NCBI RefSeq assembly: GCF_002937115.1
Contig: NZ_NHRY01000243.1
Location: 1 to 53,298, forward strand
DNA: 53,298 nt
Direction of reading: 5' to 3'
Origin: Rhodopila globiformis
Lineage (GTDB): Bacteria; Pseudomonadota; Alphaproteobacteria; Acetobacterales; Acetobacteraceae
In this document: positions 24,891 through 34,316 of the stretch, piece after piece
Numbering within the stretch: position 1 is the stretch's first letter
Layout: each line of letters begins with the position of its first letter
Made by a program: the position numbers and the translations under genes
Notes under the pieces: model-generated
What the model saw: only the letters and a program-made list of their open reading frames with translations
What the model was told of the DNA's origin: nothing
Databases searched by the model: none

Positions 24891-25607
24891 TCATTGCGTG
24901 TTCCTGTCCCGCGCCCTGCTCTCCCGCGCCATCCGAGCCAGGTCCGCCCGGATTTCCGCCGCGTCCTTCACCGGCGCGGACCACGGGATGCGGATGATCC
25001 GTTCCTCCAGGGCAAGGTCGAAGCCGTCCACGTCCACGGCGACCATCTGCCAGTCCCCGGGCGAGCCGGCGATCGCGGCCAGTGCCGGCGCATGGTCGCG
25101 GTTGCAGTGTTCCAGCACCTCCCGCTCCGCCGCCAGCACCGCTGCCATGGCTTCGGGATCGGGCGTCACGTCGCTGCCTCTCAGCCGGTAGGCGCGTCCG
25201 AACCCGCCGACCAGCCGCACCGCCGCCGGCTTCAGCCGCCAGAAGCTGAAGTCGCCGAAGCCGGCATACAGCGAGGCGTACGGATGAATAGTCAGATACC
25301 GCGCCTTCAGTGCCCGGTCGTTCACCGCCTCGGCCACGCCGATCACCGTGGCCCGCGGCGCGGTCTGCGGATTGACCGTCTCCGCCGTCCCGGCGACCAG
25401 GATCGAGCAGCGGGCATCGGCCTCCAGATGCCGGGTATGCTCCGACAACCGGGAGATCAGGATCGCCAGCGACCCGTCCGGCATGCAGGCCGGGGTCACC
25501 AGGGACGCGAACGGATGCCCCTTGTCGCTTGTCGCCAGGGTCCCGACCCGGGCGGCGCGTAGCAACTGGCGTGCAACCCACGGCGGGTCATAATCGTCAT
25601 CAGCCAT
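24891..25607 (-). CDS. HugZ-like pyridoxamine 5'-phosphate oxidase-fold protein with DUF2470
   Basis: A 238-residue protein. The N-terminal FMN-binding split-barrel region (about 10-150) includes RVGTLATSDKGHPFASLV and ILISRLSEHTRHLEADARCS, typical of the HugZ/pdxH-like family. The C-terminal DUF2470 (about 155-225) contains EHCNRDHAPALAAIAG. Related proteins bind or degrade haem, or act in stress responses; enzymatic activity is not certain. The ATG at 25607 gives the family N-terminus. Monocistronic, divergent from chvI. Confidence 0.82.
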   Translation of the reverse strand: MADDDYDPPWVARQLLRAARVGTLATSDKGHPFASLVTPACMPDGSLAILISRLSEHTRHLEADARCSILVAGTAETVNPQTAPRATVIGVAEAVNDRALKARYLTIHPYASLYAGFGDFSFWRLKPAAVRLVGGFGRAYRLRGSDVTPDPEAMAAVLAAEREVLEHCNRDHAPALAAIAGSPGDWQMVAVDVDGFDLALEERIIRIPWSAPVKDAAEIRADLARMARESRARDRNTQ

Positions 25608-25743
25608 GATTCGTTCACTCCATGTGCGGCAGGCCGCCACAATCATCGGCGATAACAAACCGCCATGCCAGAGCAATATAAGTCCGGCCGGATCGCATCC
25701 TGATGCGATCAGGCCAATGAAATTGCTCGCGAAATGTGCGCCG

Positions 25744-25771
25744 GAGCGTTTCTCTCATAGCGGAAACACTC
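25744..25771. promoter_or_regulatory. Inverted repeat upstream of chvI
   Basis: GAGCGTTTC (25744-25752) and GGAAACACTC (25762-25771) form an imperfect inverted repeat about 65 bp before the chvI ATG. A close relative with the identical right arm occurs at 28410-28437, just after chvG. The placement suggests an operator, perhaps for ChvI autoregulation, but I do not recognise it as the published ChvI box. Confidence 0.4.
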
Positions 25772-25836
25772 TAGACTGTTAACGCCGCCTGGGGCATGTC
25801 CCCAGGCTACGTCCTGGGAGACGCAAGGAACATACG

Positions 25837-26538
25837 ATGAAGCAGACCATCGCCCTGGTTGACGACGACCGCAACATCCTCACCAGCGTGTCCATGACGC
25901 TGGAGCAGGAGGGTTTCACCGTCCGCACCTACACCGATGGCGAAAGCGCGCTCCAGGGCCTGAGTTCCCGGCCGGTGGACCTTGCGGTGCTCGACATCAA
26001 AATGCCGCGCATGGACGGGATGGAGCTGCTGCAGCGCCTGCGCCAGCGCAGCAGCATCCCGGTGATCTTCCTCACCTCCAAGGACGAGGAGGTGGATGAA
26101 CTCATGGGCCTGCGCCTCGGCGCCGACGACTACATCACCAAGCCGTTCAGCCAGCGCCTGCTGCTGGAGCGTATCCGCGCCCTGCTGCGCCGGAACGAGA
26201 CAAGCAAGGCGGAAGGCTCGGGCGCCACGCCGGGCGGGGTGATGGTGCGCGGCGACCTGGTGCTGGACGAGACCAAGCACCAGTGCACCTGGAAAGGCCA
26301 CGACATCCAGCTGACCGTCACCGAGTTCCTGCTGGTCAAGGCGCTGGCCGCCCGGCCCGGCATGGTGAAAAGCCGCGACCAGCTGATCGACGCGGCCTAT
26401 GGCGAGAACATCTACGTGGACGACCGCACCATCGACAGCCACGTCAAGCGCATCCGCAAGAAATTCCGCACCGGCAACGAGGAATTCACCCAGATCGAGA
26501 CGCTCTACGGCATCGGCTACCGCTACAAGGAGCAGTGA
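25837..26538 (+). CDS. chvI: Response regulator ChvI
   Basis: OmpR-family regulator of 233 residues. The receiver domain has Asp10/Asp11, phospho-acceptor Asp53 ([11 protein letters not shown]), Thr80 and Lys102 (TKPF). The C-terminal winged helix ends with [13 protein letters not shown] and YGIGYRYKE. Together with ChvG it controls envelope, exopolysaccharide, acid-stress and host-interaction genes in alphaproteobacteria. The start has a GGAGAC-type site upstream (CTGGGAGACGCAAGGAAC). The chvG GTG follows its stop directly. Confidence 0.94.
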   Translation: MKQTIALVDDDRNILTSVSMTLEQEGFTVRTYTDGESALQGLSSRPVDLAVLDIKMPRMDGMELLQRLRQRSSIPVIFLTSKDEEVDELMGLRLGADDYITKPFSQRLLLERIRALLRRNETSKAEGSGATPGGVMVRGDLVLDETKHQCTWKGHDIQLTVTEFLLVKALAARPGMVKSRDQLIDAAYGENIYVDDRTIDSHVKRIRKKFRTGNEEFTQIETLYGIGYRYKEQ

Positions 26539-28215
26539 GTGCCCGAAGGCACCATCCTGGCTGCCCAGCCCCGCGCCGCGGTGCCCCGTCCACGCTTCCG
26601 CCAGCGCTGGGTGTCGCCCTTGCTGCGCCGCATCCTGCTGGTCAACGCCCTGCCGCTGGCGTTGCTGGTGGTGTCGCTGCTCTACCTCGACCAGTACCAG
26701 AACGGCCTGCTGGAAGCGCAGGTCACTGCGCTCCGCGAACAGGCGCGGGTGTTCGCCGGCGCCCTGGGCGAAAGCGCGGTCAACACCAGCGACCCGAAGG
26801 ATCCCAAGCTGGTCGCAGAAGTCGCCGGCTCGCTGCTCCGCCGCCTGACCGAGCCGACGCCGGACGCGCACGCCAAGCTGTATGCGCCCGACGGCACGGT
26901 GCTGGCCGATTCGCGCATGCGCGAGGGGCCCGGGGGGCCGATCACCACGGACATGCTGCCGCCGCCGGTGGACCGCGGGCCGGTGCTGCGGATGATCGGG
27001 TCGATCTACGACAAGGTGCTGTCCTGGCTGCCGCACCGCGCGCCATCGACCACCGTTGACCTGACCCCTTCGGCCGGCGGCCCCGACTGGCAGCCGGACG
27101 TCAAGGAAGAGCTGCGCCTGAGCAGTTCGGGCAACAGCAACGAGACCGCGCCCTATATCCGCCGCACCCGCGACGACCGCCTGCTGGTCACCGTCGCCGT
27201 GCCGGTGGAGCGCGACAAGCACACGGTCGGCATCATCTCCCTGACCCGCGAGGCACGGGAGGTGGACGAAAGCCTGTTCACCGTGCGGATGTCGATCCTG
27301 GCGCTGTTCGGCATGGCGCTGGCGCTGACCGTGCTGCTGTCCTGGTACCTGTCGCTGACCATCGCCCGCCCGATCCTGCGGCTTGCCCAGGCCGCGGCCG
27401 ACATGCGCGAGGGCGGCGGCCGATCCGGCAACTTGGCGCCGGCGCTGCTGAAGCGGCGGGACGAGGTGGGCGCCCTGGCCTCGGCGCTGGCCAACTCCGC
27501 CGCCGCACTGTGGGAGCGGATGGACGCCACTGAGCGCTTCGCCGCTGATGTGGCGCACGAACTGAAGAACCCGCTGTCGTCGATCCGCAGCGCTATCGAA
27601 ACGTTGCGGCGGATCGAGGACATCGACCGGCAGCGCCAGTTGCTGACGATCATCGCCCAGGACGTTACGCGTATGGATCGGCTTATCAGCGACGTCAGCG
27701 ACGCCTCGCGCCTGGATGCCGAACTGTCGCGGGTGACCATCGAGCCGATCGACGTTGTGGCGATCCTGCGTACCCTGCAGCAACTGGACGAGGCGACGCG
27801 CGATGCCGAGCAGGATCCGCGGCTGGAGGTCATTGCCCCGCCCAACGGCCTGTCTGTGTGGGCGGTGGAGGATCGCCTGGTGCAGGTTCTGCGCAACCTG
27901 ATCGGCAACGCCCAGTCGTTCAGCCCGCCGCGCGGCCGGATCATCGCCCGTGTGCGCGACGCCGGCGGCATGGCGGAATTGTGCATCGAGGACGAAGGTC
28001 CCGGCATCCCGGACGCCAACCTGGAGCATATTTTCGATCGGTTCTATTCCGAGCGGCCGACCGGAGAGAAATTCGGCCAGCATTCCGGCCTGGGTCTTTC
28101 GATCAGCCGGCAGATCGTCGAAGCGCTGCACGGGCAGATTTCCGCCGAGAACCGCCGCGACGGCGCCGGGCGGGTGGTGGGCGCGCGCTTCATCGTCCGG
28201 CTGCCGATGGTCTGA
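26539..28215 (+). CDS. chvG: Sensor histidine kinase ChvG
   Basis: A 558-residue membrane kinase. TM1 spans about 29-50, a large periplasmic sensor 51-249, TM2 250-270, HAMP to about 325, then the phospho-acceptor His340 (FAADVAHELKNPLSSIRSAI), N-box (LRNLIGNAQSF), G1 (EDEGPGIPD) and G2 (GQHSGLGLSISRQI). It starts at GTG immediately after the chvI TGA. In many alphaproteobacteria hprK and PTS genes follow; here none do. The N-terminal Pro/Arg-rich segment is typical. Confidence 0.94.
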   Translation: MPEGTILAAQPRAAVPRPRFRQRWVSPLLRRILLVNALPLALLVVSLLYLDQYQNGLLEAQVTALREQARVFAGALGESAVNTSDPKDPKLVAEVAGSLLRRLTEPTPDAHAKLYAPDGTVLADSRMREGPGGPITTDMLPPPVDRGPVLRMIGSIYDKVLSWLPHRAPSTTVDLTPSAGGPDWQPDVKEELRLSSSGNSNETAPYIRRTRDDRLLVTVAVPVERDKHTVGIISLTREAREVDESLFTVRMSILALFGMALALTVLLSWYLSLTIARPILRLAQAAADMREGGGRSGNLAPALLKRRDEVGALASALANSAAALWERMDATERFAADVAHELKNPLSSIRSAIETLRRIEDIDRQRQLLTIIAQDVTRMDRLISDVSDASRLDAELSRVTIEPIDVVAILRTLQQLDEATRDAEQDPRLEVIAPPNGLSVWAVEDRLVQVLRNLIGNAQSFSPPRGRIIARVRDAGGMAELCIEDEGPGIPDANLEHIFDRFYSERPTGEKFGQHSGLGLSISRQIVEALHGQISAENRRDGAGRVVGARFIVRLPMV

Positions 28216-28874
28216 AGCAGACCGCGGACAGGGTGGGACAGGCGGCGTCTCAACCCGGGGCCCGAGCCGAAATAACTGATCCACCGGAGCCGGCGCACCG
28301 GCTGCTCCACGTCATGATGAAGGCCCGCCATGACTGTTGAGGCGTCCGTGTGCCGACCGGATCGCGCGGCGAGCCCGGGCCGATGAAATTTCGTATGAAA
28401 TATCAGTAGGAATGTTTCCCGCAAAATGGAAACACTCTGGCGTCCGGAACCGGAACTCCGCTACTGTCGGGGCATTTCCGGTTCAGGATGCCTGCTCTTT
28501 GTTTTCGGCGACCTGCCTGTCCCCTGCATCGGCCGCAGAACGCGGCGAATTAGTCGGGACAGGACATCAGGCCGCCGCGTCGCCTGACGGCGACGGTATG
28601 TCGGTTGTTGCGCACGCCGCATTGGCCCATGGCCGGTATGGTGCAGGCAGTTTCCGCCTTGATGGGCATATTCCGAAGCACGATTATCGGTGCCTTGACC
28701 ACCAAAGTGTGACGCGTTCTCCCGTCTATGGGACTTGCGCCCTGCGGCTAGTTCGGTTCGGGAACGATACATACAAGCGATGGTGAGGGTGATCCAGGCA
28801 ACTTATCGTGCGCTATGAACAAACGAGGCGAAAACATGGTTAACCTGTCGCCCTGCAACCCTGGGAGGCACCCA
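28216..28874. other. Long gap after chvG with a chvI-like inverted repeat
   Basis: No convincing gene on either strand; the open frames have unusual composition and no recognisable motif. The notable element is GAATGTTTCC (28410-28419) facing GGAAACACTC (28428-28437) with an 8-bp spacer, a near copy of the element before chvI. It lies over 400 bp upstream of the next gene. A small RNA driven from here would fit the gap but is not demonstrated. Confidence 0.4.
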
Positions 28875-29318
28875 ATGCCGTTTGATGGAATTGGCTATCT
28901 CACCTCACCTGCGAAGCCTTCACTTTGGACGCGTCTATCGAATTTCGTGCTCGGCGCACCGCCGGTGGCGAAGTCGATTCCGCTGCACGCCTTTCAGCCG
29001 CTGCCTGCCGGTCAGCCGGATGCAGTGACGCTTCAGGTCCTGACAATCGGCCGCGCGCTGATCGAGGACCGCAAGGACTGGGTGCAGCGTCGTTACGAAA
29101 CCCGCGATGGCCGGCGTTGCGCTGTCGGCGCCCTGCGGGGGGCAGCTCGCCTGCTGAACCTGCATGGGCCGCAAACCGGCGCCAATACCATTCTGCTCTC
29201 GGTGGCCATGAGCCGCGGCTTCAATGACATCGAAAGCATGAACGACAACTCCAGCCATCGGCAGGTTCTTTCTGCCTTTGACGAGGCGATTGCCCGGGCC
29301 CGTCAATATTCGGGCTGA
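28875..29318 (+). CDS. DUF6197-like protein of unknown function
   Basis: About 147 residues. The core pattern GRALIEDRKDWVQRRYE, CAVGALRGAARLL, then SMNDNSSHRQVLSAFDEAI matches the DUF6197 layout (an I-D-W helix, a C-x-x-GAL helix and an ND...VL..FD.AI end), whose role is unknown. The ATG at 28875 follows GGGAGG at ideal spacing; in-frame ATGs at 28836 (with GAGG) and 28815 are alternatives that add 13 or 20 residues. Convergent with zwf. Confidence 0.65.
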   Translation: MPFDGIGYLTSPAKPSLWTRLSNFVLGAPPVAKSIPLHAFQPLPAGQPDAVTLQVLTIGRALIEDRKDWVQRRYETRDGRRCAVGALRGAARLLNLHGPQTGANTILLSVAMSRGFNDIESMNDNSSHRQVLSAFDEAIARARQYSG

Positions 29319-29368
29319 TAGCGTTGAAGAGAGGCTCAGGGGCCTTCGACTCGATACTCGGCGCATGG

Positions 29369-29393
29369 CGTGGTCTGGATCTTCCAGACCACG
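29369..29393. terminator. Hairpin between convergent DUF6197-like gene and zwf
   Basis: CGTGGTCTGG (29369-29378) pairs perfectly with CCAGACCACG (29384-29393) around ATCTT. Its position between two converging genes suggests a bidirectional terminator, although neither side has a long T-run, so Rho-independent activity may be weak. Confidence 0.5.
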
Positions 29394-29422
29394 ACAACCA
29401 CGCCCCCAGACGTGGCAATCCG

Positions 29423-31009
29423 CTATCGCAAGGCTGAGTTTGTATCCGCCACCGGACGCCAGGCACGGCCGCTTCGCTCAAGTAACATATCCGCCTCGGC
29501 CGGCCCATCACTGCCGGCGGCATAGCTCGGGAAGTCTTCGGGCTTTCGGGCCTCCCAGTCCTCCAGCACCGCGCTGACGACGCGCCAGGTTTCCTCGACC
29601 ATGTCGGCGCGGTTGAACAGGGTCTGGTCGCCCATCATGACATCGTAGATCAGCGTCTCGTAGCCGACGTTCGGCTCCTTGGGGAACCAGTCGGCGTACT
29701 TGAATGCCATCCGCACCGCGGCGAGGTCCACCACCGGACCGGGACGCTTGACCTCGAACTGCAGGGCGATGCCTTCGTCCGGCTGGATCTGCAGCAACAG
29801 CCAGTTGGGCGGCAGGGCGGCGACGTTGGTCGCCTCGAACGGCGCCTGCGGCGCCGGCTTGAAGCGGATGGCGATTTCGGTGACGCGGCGGGACATGCGC
29901 TTGCCGGTGCGCAGGTAGAACGGCACGCCTGCCCAGCGCCAGTTGTCGATCGCCACCTGCATGGCGACATAGGTTTCGGTACCTGAATCCGGCGCGACAT
30001 CCTTTTCCTGGCGATAACCGGGCGCGCCGTTCGGAGCGGGCCCGTATTGGCCGCGCACCGCGCATTCCGGCGCCACGGTCCGCATCGCCGCGAACACGTC
30101 GGACTTGCGGCTGCGCACCGCGCGCGCGTTGAAGCCGGCGGGCGGCTCCATCGCCACCATCGCCAGAAGCTGGAACACGTGGTTCGGCACCATGTCGCGC
30201 AGCGCGCCGGTCTTTTCGTAGAAGCGGCCGCGGCTTTCCACGCCGACGGTCTCGGCCACGGTGATCTGCACGTGGTCGATGCGGTCGCGGTTCCATATCG
30301 GCTCGAACATGCCGTTGGCGAAGCGCAGCGCCATGATGTTCTGCACCGTTTCCTTTCCCAGGAAATGGTCGATGCGGTAAATCTGGTGCTCCTCGGCGTT
30401 GCGCAGGATGGTGGCGTTCAGCTCGCGTGCCGAGGCGCGGTCGTGGCCGAACGGCTTCTCGATGACGAGATGGCGCCAACGTTCCGGCTTCGTGCCGTCC
30501 GGGTCCCAGTGTTCCTCCAGCAGGCCGGCCTTGCCCAGGTGCGCCGTCACCGGGCCGAAGAAGCGGTCCGCGACGGCGAGGTAGAACAGGCAGTTGCCGC
30601 CGGTGGGCGACGGCCGCTCGATGTGCTGGGCCAGTCTTTCATACAGGCCGTCGTCGTTCAGGTCGCCCCGGATGTAGGTGATGGCGCCGGTCAGGTGCTG
30701 CCACGTTGCCGCATCGATCTTGTCGATCCGGCTTTCGCTCGCGGCGTTACCGACGAAACTCTCCAGCATGGCGTGCAGGCTGTCGCGCCAGCGATCGGCA
30801 TCCAGGTCGGCCATGTCGACGCCAATGAGTTCGAAATGCTCGGGCAGCAGGCCGGTGTGGGCCAGATTGTACAGGGCCGGAACGAGCAGCCGTTTCGTCA
30901 GGTCGCCGCCGGCGCCGAAAATGACCATGGCGCACGGACCGGGTGGCTTGGCCGCGCGGCGAGGCGGGGCTTGCATAATTTGGCCTGGGGTATGGATCAT
31001 GTCGGACAT
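29423..31009 (-). CDS. zwf: Glucose-6-phosphate 1-dehydrogenase
   Basis: Oxidises glucose 6-phosphate to 6-phosphogluconolactone with NADP (or NAD), the entry to the oxidative pentose phosphate and Entner-Doudoroff pathways. Nucleotide-binding FGAGGDLTKR (31-40), EKPFG (184-188) and the active-site RIDHFLGKE (212-220) are all intact. At 528 residues it is slightly long, owing to an N-terminal Pro-rich extension of about 24 residues. No pgl, edd or gnd is adjacent; the next gene on the strand upstream is an enoyl-CoA hydratase. Confidence 0.95.
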   Translation of the reverse strand: MSDMIHTPGQIMQAPPRRAAKPPGPCAMVIFGAGGDLTKRLLVPALYNLAHTGLLPEHFELIGVDMADLDADRWRDSLHAMLESFVGNAASESRIDKIDAATWQHLTGAITYIRGDLNDDGLYERLAQHIERPSPTGGNCLFYLAVADRFFGPVTAHLGKAGLLEEHWDPDGTKPERWRHLVIEKPFGHDRASARELNATILRNAEEHQIYRIDHFLGKETVQNIMALRFANGMFEPIWNRDRIDHVQITVAETVGVESRGRFYEKTGALRDMVPNHVFQLLAMVAMEPPAGFNARAVRSRKSDVFAAMRTVAPECAVRGQYGPAPNGAPGYRQEKDVAPDSGTETYVAMQVAIDNWRWAGVPFYLRTGKRMSRRVTEIAIRFKPAPQAPFEATNVAALPPNWLLLQIQPDEGIALQFEVKRPGPVVDLAAVRMAFKYADWFPKEPNVGYETLIYDVMMGDQTLFNRADMVEETWRVVSAVLEDWEARKPEDFPSYAAGSDGPAEADMLLERSGRAWRPVADTNSALR

Positions 31010-31044
31010 GTCGGGACAATGCCGCGCCGCGCGTCAAGTTGGAC

Positions 31045-31854
31045 TCACGTTGCCGCGACCGCGGGAGGTTTGTACCACGCCGGCCGCCGTTTTTCGCGGA
31101 AGGCGGCGGTGCCCTCATGCCCGTCCGGCGAGTGGCGCTGCGTCCAGCCCTCGTGCGCCAGCATCGCAACGGCGCGTTCGTCCAGCAGCAGATCGTTGGC
31201 GCCGAGGAAACTGCGCTTGGTCGTTTCGATAGCGGTGGGGCTGCCCAGGAAGATCGCATCCAGCACCGCCTGCAGCTTCGCCTCCATCATGTCCGCCGTA
31301 ACGACTTCGTGGACCAGGCCGATGCGCTCGGCCTCACGCGCATCGAACCGTTCGCCGGTCAGGGCGTAGCGGCGGGTGTGCCGCAGGCCGATGGCGTTGA
31401 CCATATGGGTGGAGATCGGCGTCGGTGCTACACCGACACGAATTTCCGTAATGCCGAATTGCGAATCCGGCGTGGCGAAGGCGACGTCGACGCAGCAGAC
31501 GAGGCCGATCCCGCCGCCGAAGCAGGCGCCGTGCACCAGGGCGATGGTCGGCTTCGGGAATTCGTTCAGCAGCTGCATGGCGCGCGTGGTGGCGATCGAG
31601 GCGGCGTAGTTCTCGGCGGGCGGATAGCCGGCGACCTCGCCGAGCCAGCGGATGTCGGCGCCCGCCTGGAAATGCTTGCCGGCGCCCCGGATGACCACGC
31701 AGCGGACGGCGGGGTCTGCGGCCAGGCGGGTCAGTCCCTGGATCAGGGCGTCGAGCATGGCGGCGTTGTAGGCATTGCCGACCTCCGGGCGGTTGAGGGT
31801 CACGGTGGCGACGCCGCGGGGATCGGTGGCGACAAGGACGATGGGTTCGGTCAT
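31045..31854 (-). CDS. Enoyl-CoA hydratase/isomerase family protein
   Basis: Crotonase-fold protein of 269 residues. The oxyanion-hole segments are GKHFQAGADIRWL (about 60-72) and HGACFGGGIGLVC (about 107-119), and FGITEIRVGVAP contains the conserved Glu. This pattern, with LVCCVDVAFAT, resembles the methylglutaconyl-CoA hydratase/short-chain crotonase branch, so leucine or short-chain acyl-CoA catabolism is possible. The start at 31854 matches the family N-terminus; a longer upstream frame is not similar to anything. Ends 35 bp before zwf begins, possibly co-transcribed. Confidence 0.87.
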   Translation of the reverse strand: MTEPIVLVATDPRGVATVTLNRPEVGNAYNAAMLDALIQGLTRLAADPAVRCVVIRGAGKHFQAGADIRWLGEVAGYPPAENYAASIATTRAMQLLNEFPKPTIALVHGACFGGGIGLVCCVDVAFATPDSQFGITEIRVGVAPTPISTHMVNAIGLRHTRRYALTGERFDAREAERIGLVHEVVTADMMEAKLQAVLDAIFLGSPTAIETTKRSFLGANDLLLDERAVAMLAHEGWTQRHSPDGHEGTAAFREKRRPAWYKPPAVAAT

Positions 31855-32624
31855 GACGTTTCCAGATGGCTTGGTGTTCTTCTTCGGATGGCCGCTTCCC
31901 GTTTGGCTGTGCTCTCGCCTGCTCCGACCTGGCGCGCAGGAACGACGATGCCGGGCCCGCCGCGCTACTGTGCAGGCTCGATAAAGTTGCCCGCGAGGGA
32001 GGGCGGAGATCCATCCGCATGCCAATTGATGATTGCGACCACGGTGCAGCGGCGCCGGACGCGGATGATGTGTGGGCCGCCCGGCGCGGCGACAATGCCC
32101 GGGACGGTCATGCGCGCCCTGAGTCACAAACATTGATCATCGGCCATCCGGACATTCCTGTGGCCCCCATCCCTGGTGGAGCAGGTGGTTGTGCGCTTTG
32201 CAACCGTAATCCGGTTACGTTATCCTGATGGCGACAGGAGGCGGGCGTGGCGGATCGAACAGCGGCAAAACGGGTCAGGCGATATCGGTCCGGCCACCGC
32301 AATCGTGGTGTCGGGCGCGTGGAACTGGTCGCCCCTTTGTGGGCCATCGTTTTCTGCGACGAGACGCTGCCGACTCTGTCCTGAGCTTCCTGCAAAACTG
32401 GCAATGCAGGCCACAACGGTAGCCATTCCTGGTTGTCGCCCGCCATCGGCGCGCCGGCCTTACACCTGACGCGGACCGCCCCCGGCGTCCGCTCCGCTGA
32501 TCGGGAGCGGCGCTGCGGCTACGAGGCGTGAATGCCCGGCCGGACCTATGCCCGGGCCTGTCCCCGGTAGCCGGCATGGCGAAAAGGCAACGGCCGCATC
32601 CTGCTCCGGCTGCAGCCGCCAGGC
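31855..32624. other. 770-bp gap between manC and the hydratase gene
   Basis: I see no supported gene: frames on both strands lack recognisable motifs and plausible starts. An inverted repeat, CCGCTCC (32489-32495) with GGAGCGG (32504-32510), lies about 115 bp after the manC stop and could help terminate manC. The promoter of the hydratase gene should be in the right part close to 31855-31950. Confidence 0.4.
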
Positions 32625-34046
32625 CTAGGCGCGGCCGTAGGTATCCTCCAGCCGGACGATGTCATCCTCGCCCAGATAGGCCCCGGACTGCACCTCGATC
32701 AGCGTCAACGGAATCTTGCCTGGGTTCTCCAGCCGGTGGACGCAGCCCAGCGGCAGGTAGACGCTCTCGTTTTCCCGCACGATCAGGGTTTCCGCATCGC
32801 GGGTGACCCGGGCGGTGCCGTTCACCACCACCCAGTGCTCGGCACGGTGGAAATGGCTCTGCAGCGACAACTGCCGGCCGGGCGACACGACGATGCGCTT
32901 CACCTGGAACCGCTCGCCCTGGATCAGGCATTCGTAGTAGCCCCAGGGCCGATAGCAGCGGTTGTGCGCCACCGCTTCCGTTCGGCGGGCGGCCTTCAGG
33001 CGCTCGACGATCTTTTTCACGTCCTGCGCCTGGCCGCGATGCATCGCCAGCACGGCGTCCTCGGTCACCACCACGACCGCATCCCTCAGGCCGACGACCG
33101 CGGCCAGCATGCCGTCGCTGCGGACATAGCAGTTCTCGGCGCCTTCCAGCACCACGTCGCCCAGCGCGACGTTGCCGCGGGCGTCCTTCTCGCCCAGTTC
33201 CCACAACGCGCCCCAGCTGCCGACATCCGACCAGCCCAGGGCGGCCGGCACCACCGCGGCGCGGCTGGTGCGTTCCGCCACGGCGTAGTCGATGCTGATC
33301 GACGGGCAGGCCTTGAACGCCTCGGTCTCCAGCCGGATGAAATCCAGGTCGTCCTGCCGGTTGGCCATGGCCTGGCGGACCCGCGGCAGGACGTCGGGGG
33401 CGTGCGTCTCCAGCTCGCGCAGCAGGGTGCGGGCGGTGAAGACGAACATGCCGGAGTTCCACAGATGCCGTCCGCTGGCGACGAAACGCTCGGCCGTGGC
33501 GGCGTCCGGCTTCTCCAGGAAGCGGGCGACGCCATAGACGCCATCGGCCGGCAGCGGATCGCCGAGCTCGATATAGCCGTAGCCGGTTTCCGGCGCCGTC
33601 GGCTGCATGCCGAAGGTCACCACATAGCCCTCACGCGCCGCCGCCGCCGCCGCGTCCAGGGCGCGCCGCAGCGCCGCAGTATCGGTGATCGACGAATCGG
33701 CCGCCATCATCCACAGCACCGCGTCCGGGTCATCCTCCGCCACCAGCAACGCCGCGGCGGTGATCGCCGGCGCGCTGTTGCGGCCAATCGGCTCCAGCAG
33801 GATGCGCGGCGTGCGGATGCCGGCGTCGCGCAGCTGCTCGGCGATCAGGAACCGGTGCTCGTTGTTGCAGACCACAATCGGCGGGGCGAAGCCCGGGCCG
33901 TCGGCACGCAGGGCGGTTTCCTGCATCAGCGTCCGCTCCGACACCAGCGGCCAGAGCTGCTTGGGAAAGCTTTCCCGCGAGACCGGCCACAGCCGCGTGC
34001 CGGAGCCGCCGGACAGGATAACGGGTACGATGCGATGTTCGGTCAT
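32625..34046 (-). CDS. manC: Mannose-1-phosphate guanylyltransferase / mannose-6-phosphate isomerase
   Basis: Bifunctional type-II enzyme making GDP-mannose for surface polysaccharides. The N-terminal nucleotidyltransferase has GGSGTRLW (13-20) and SFPKQ. The C-terminal cupin carries the type-II isomerase motif QSHFHRAEHWVVVNGTA. At 473 residues it is full length. The ATG at 34046 gives MTEHRIVPVILSGG, the family start. It is divergent from hppA across a 270-bp region. It may feed the glycan genes at 40-45 kb, but no other GDP-mannose gene is nearby. Confidence 0.95.
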   Translation of the reverse strand: MTEHRIVPVILSGGSGTRLWPVSRESFPKQLWPLVSERTLMQETALRADGPGFAPPIVVCNNEHRFLIAEQLRDAGIRTPRILLEPIGRNSAPAITAAALLVAEDDPDAVLWMMAADSSITDTAALRRALDAAAAAAREGYVVTFGMQPTAPETGYGYIELGDPLPADGVYGVARFLEKPDAATAERFVASGRHLWNSGMFVFTARTLLRELETHAPDVLPRVRQAMANRQDDLDFIRLETEAFKACPSISIDYAVAERTSRAAVVPAALGWSDVGSWGALWELGEKDARGNVALGDVVLEGAENCYVRSDGMLAAVVGLRDAVVVVTEDAVLAMHRGQAQDVKKIVERLKAARRTEAVAHNRCYRPWGYYECLIQGERFQVKRIVVSPGRQLSLQSHFHRAEHWVVVNGTARVTRDAETLIVRENESVYLPLGCVHRLENPGKIPLTLIEVQSGAYLGEDDIVRLEDTYGRA

Positions 34047-34316
34047 GGCTTCATCCAGATGCGCCGCGCCTTTTTGGCCCATCAACCATGCCGTTTCCAG
34101 GCGGCGAGCACAATCCAGGGTCGCGACCATCGGTCAAAAGATGCGGAACAATATCGAATTGCCCTGGGCGCTGCAGCCCGGGCAATATCCTGTTTATAAG
34201 AATCTTGCGCCGATTGCCGGATCGTCACGCATCTGGCATACGCCCGAGCCGCGGCGCCAGATCGAATGCTACGGGAAATTCGGCGCCGGCGAATAACGTG
34301 GAAGGGGAAATCCCGG

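Noticed and set aside
25807-28284. Long minus-strand frame of about 825 codons opposite chvI-chvG
   Set aside because: ChvI and ChvG are complete with all catalytic residues; the antisense frame has the biased composition of a shadow.
28337-28786. 150-codon frame after chvG
   Set aside because: No ribosome binding site, no recognised motif, and composition unlike the flanking genes; the opposite strand is open as well.
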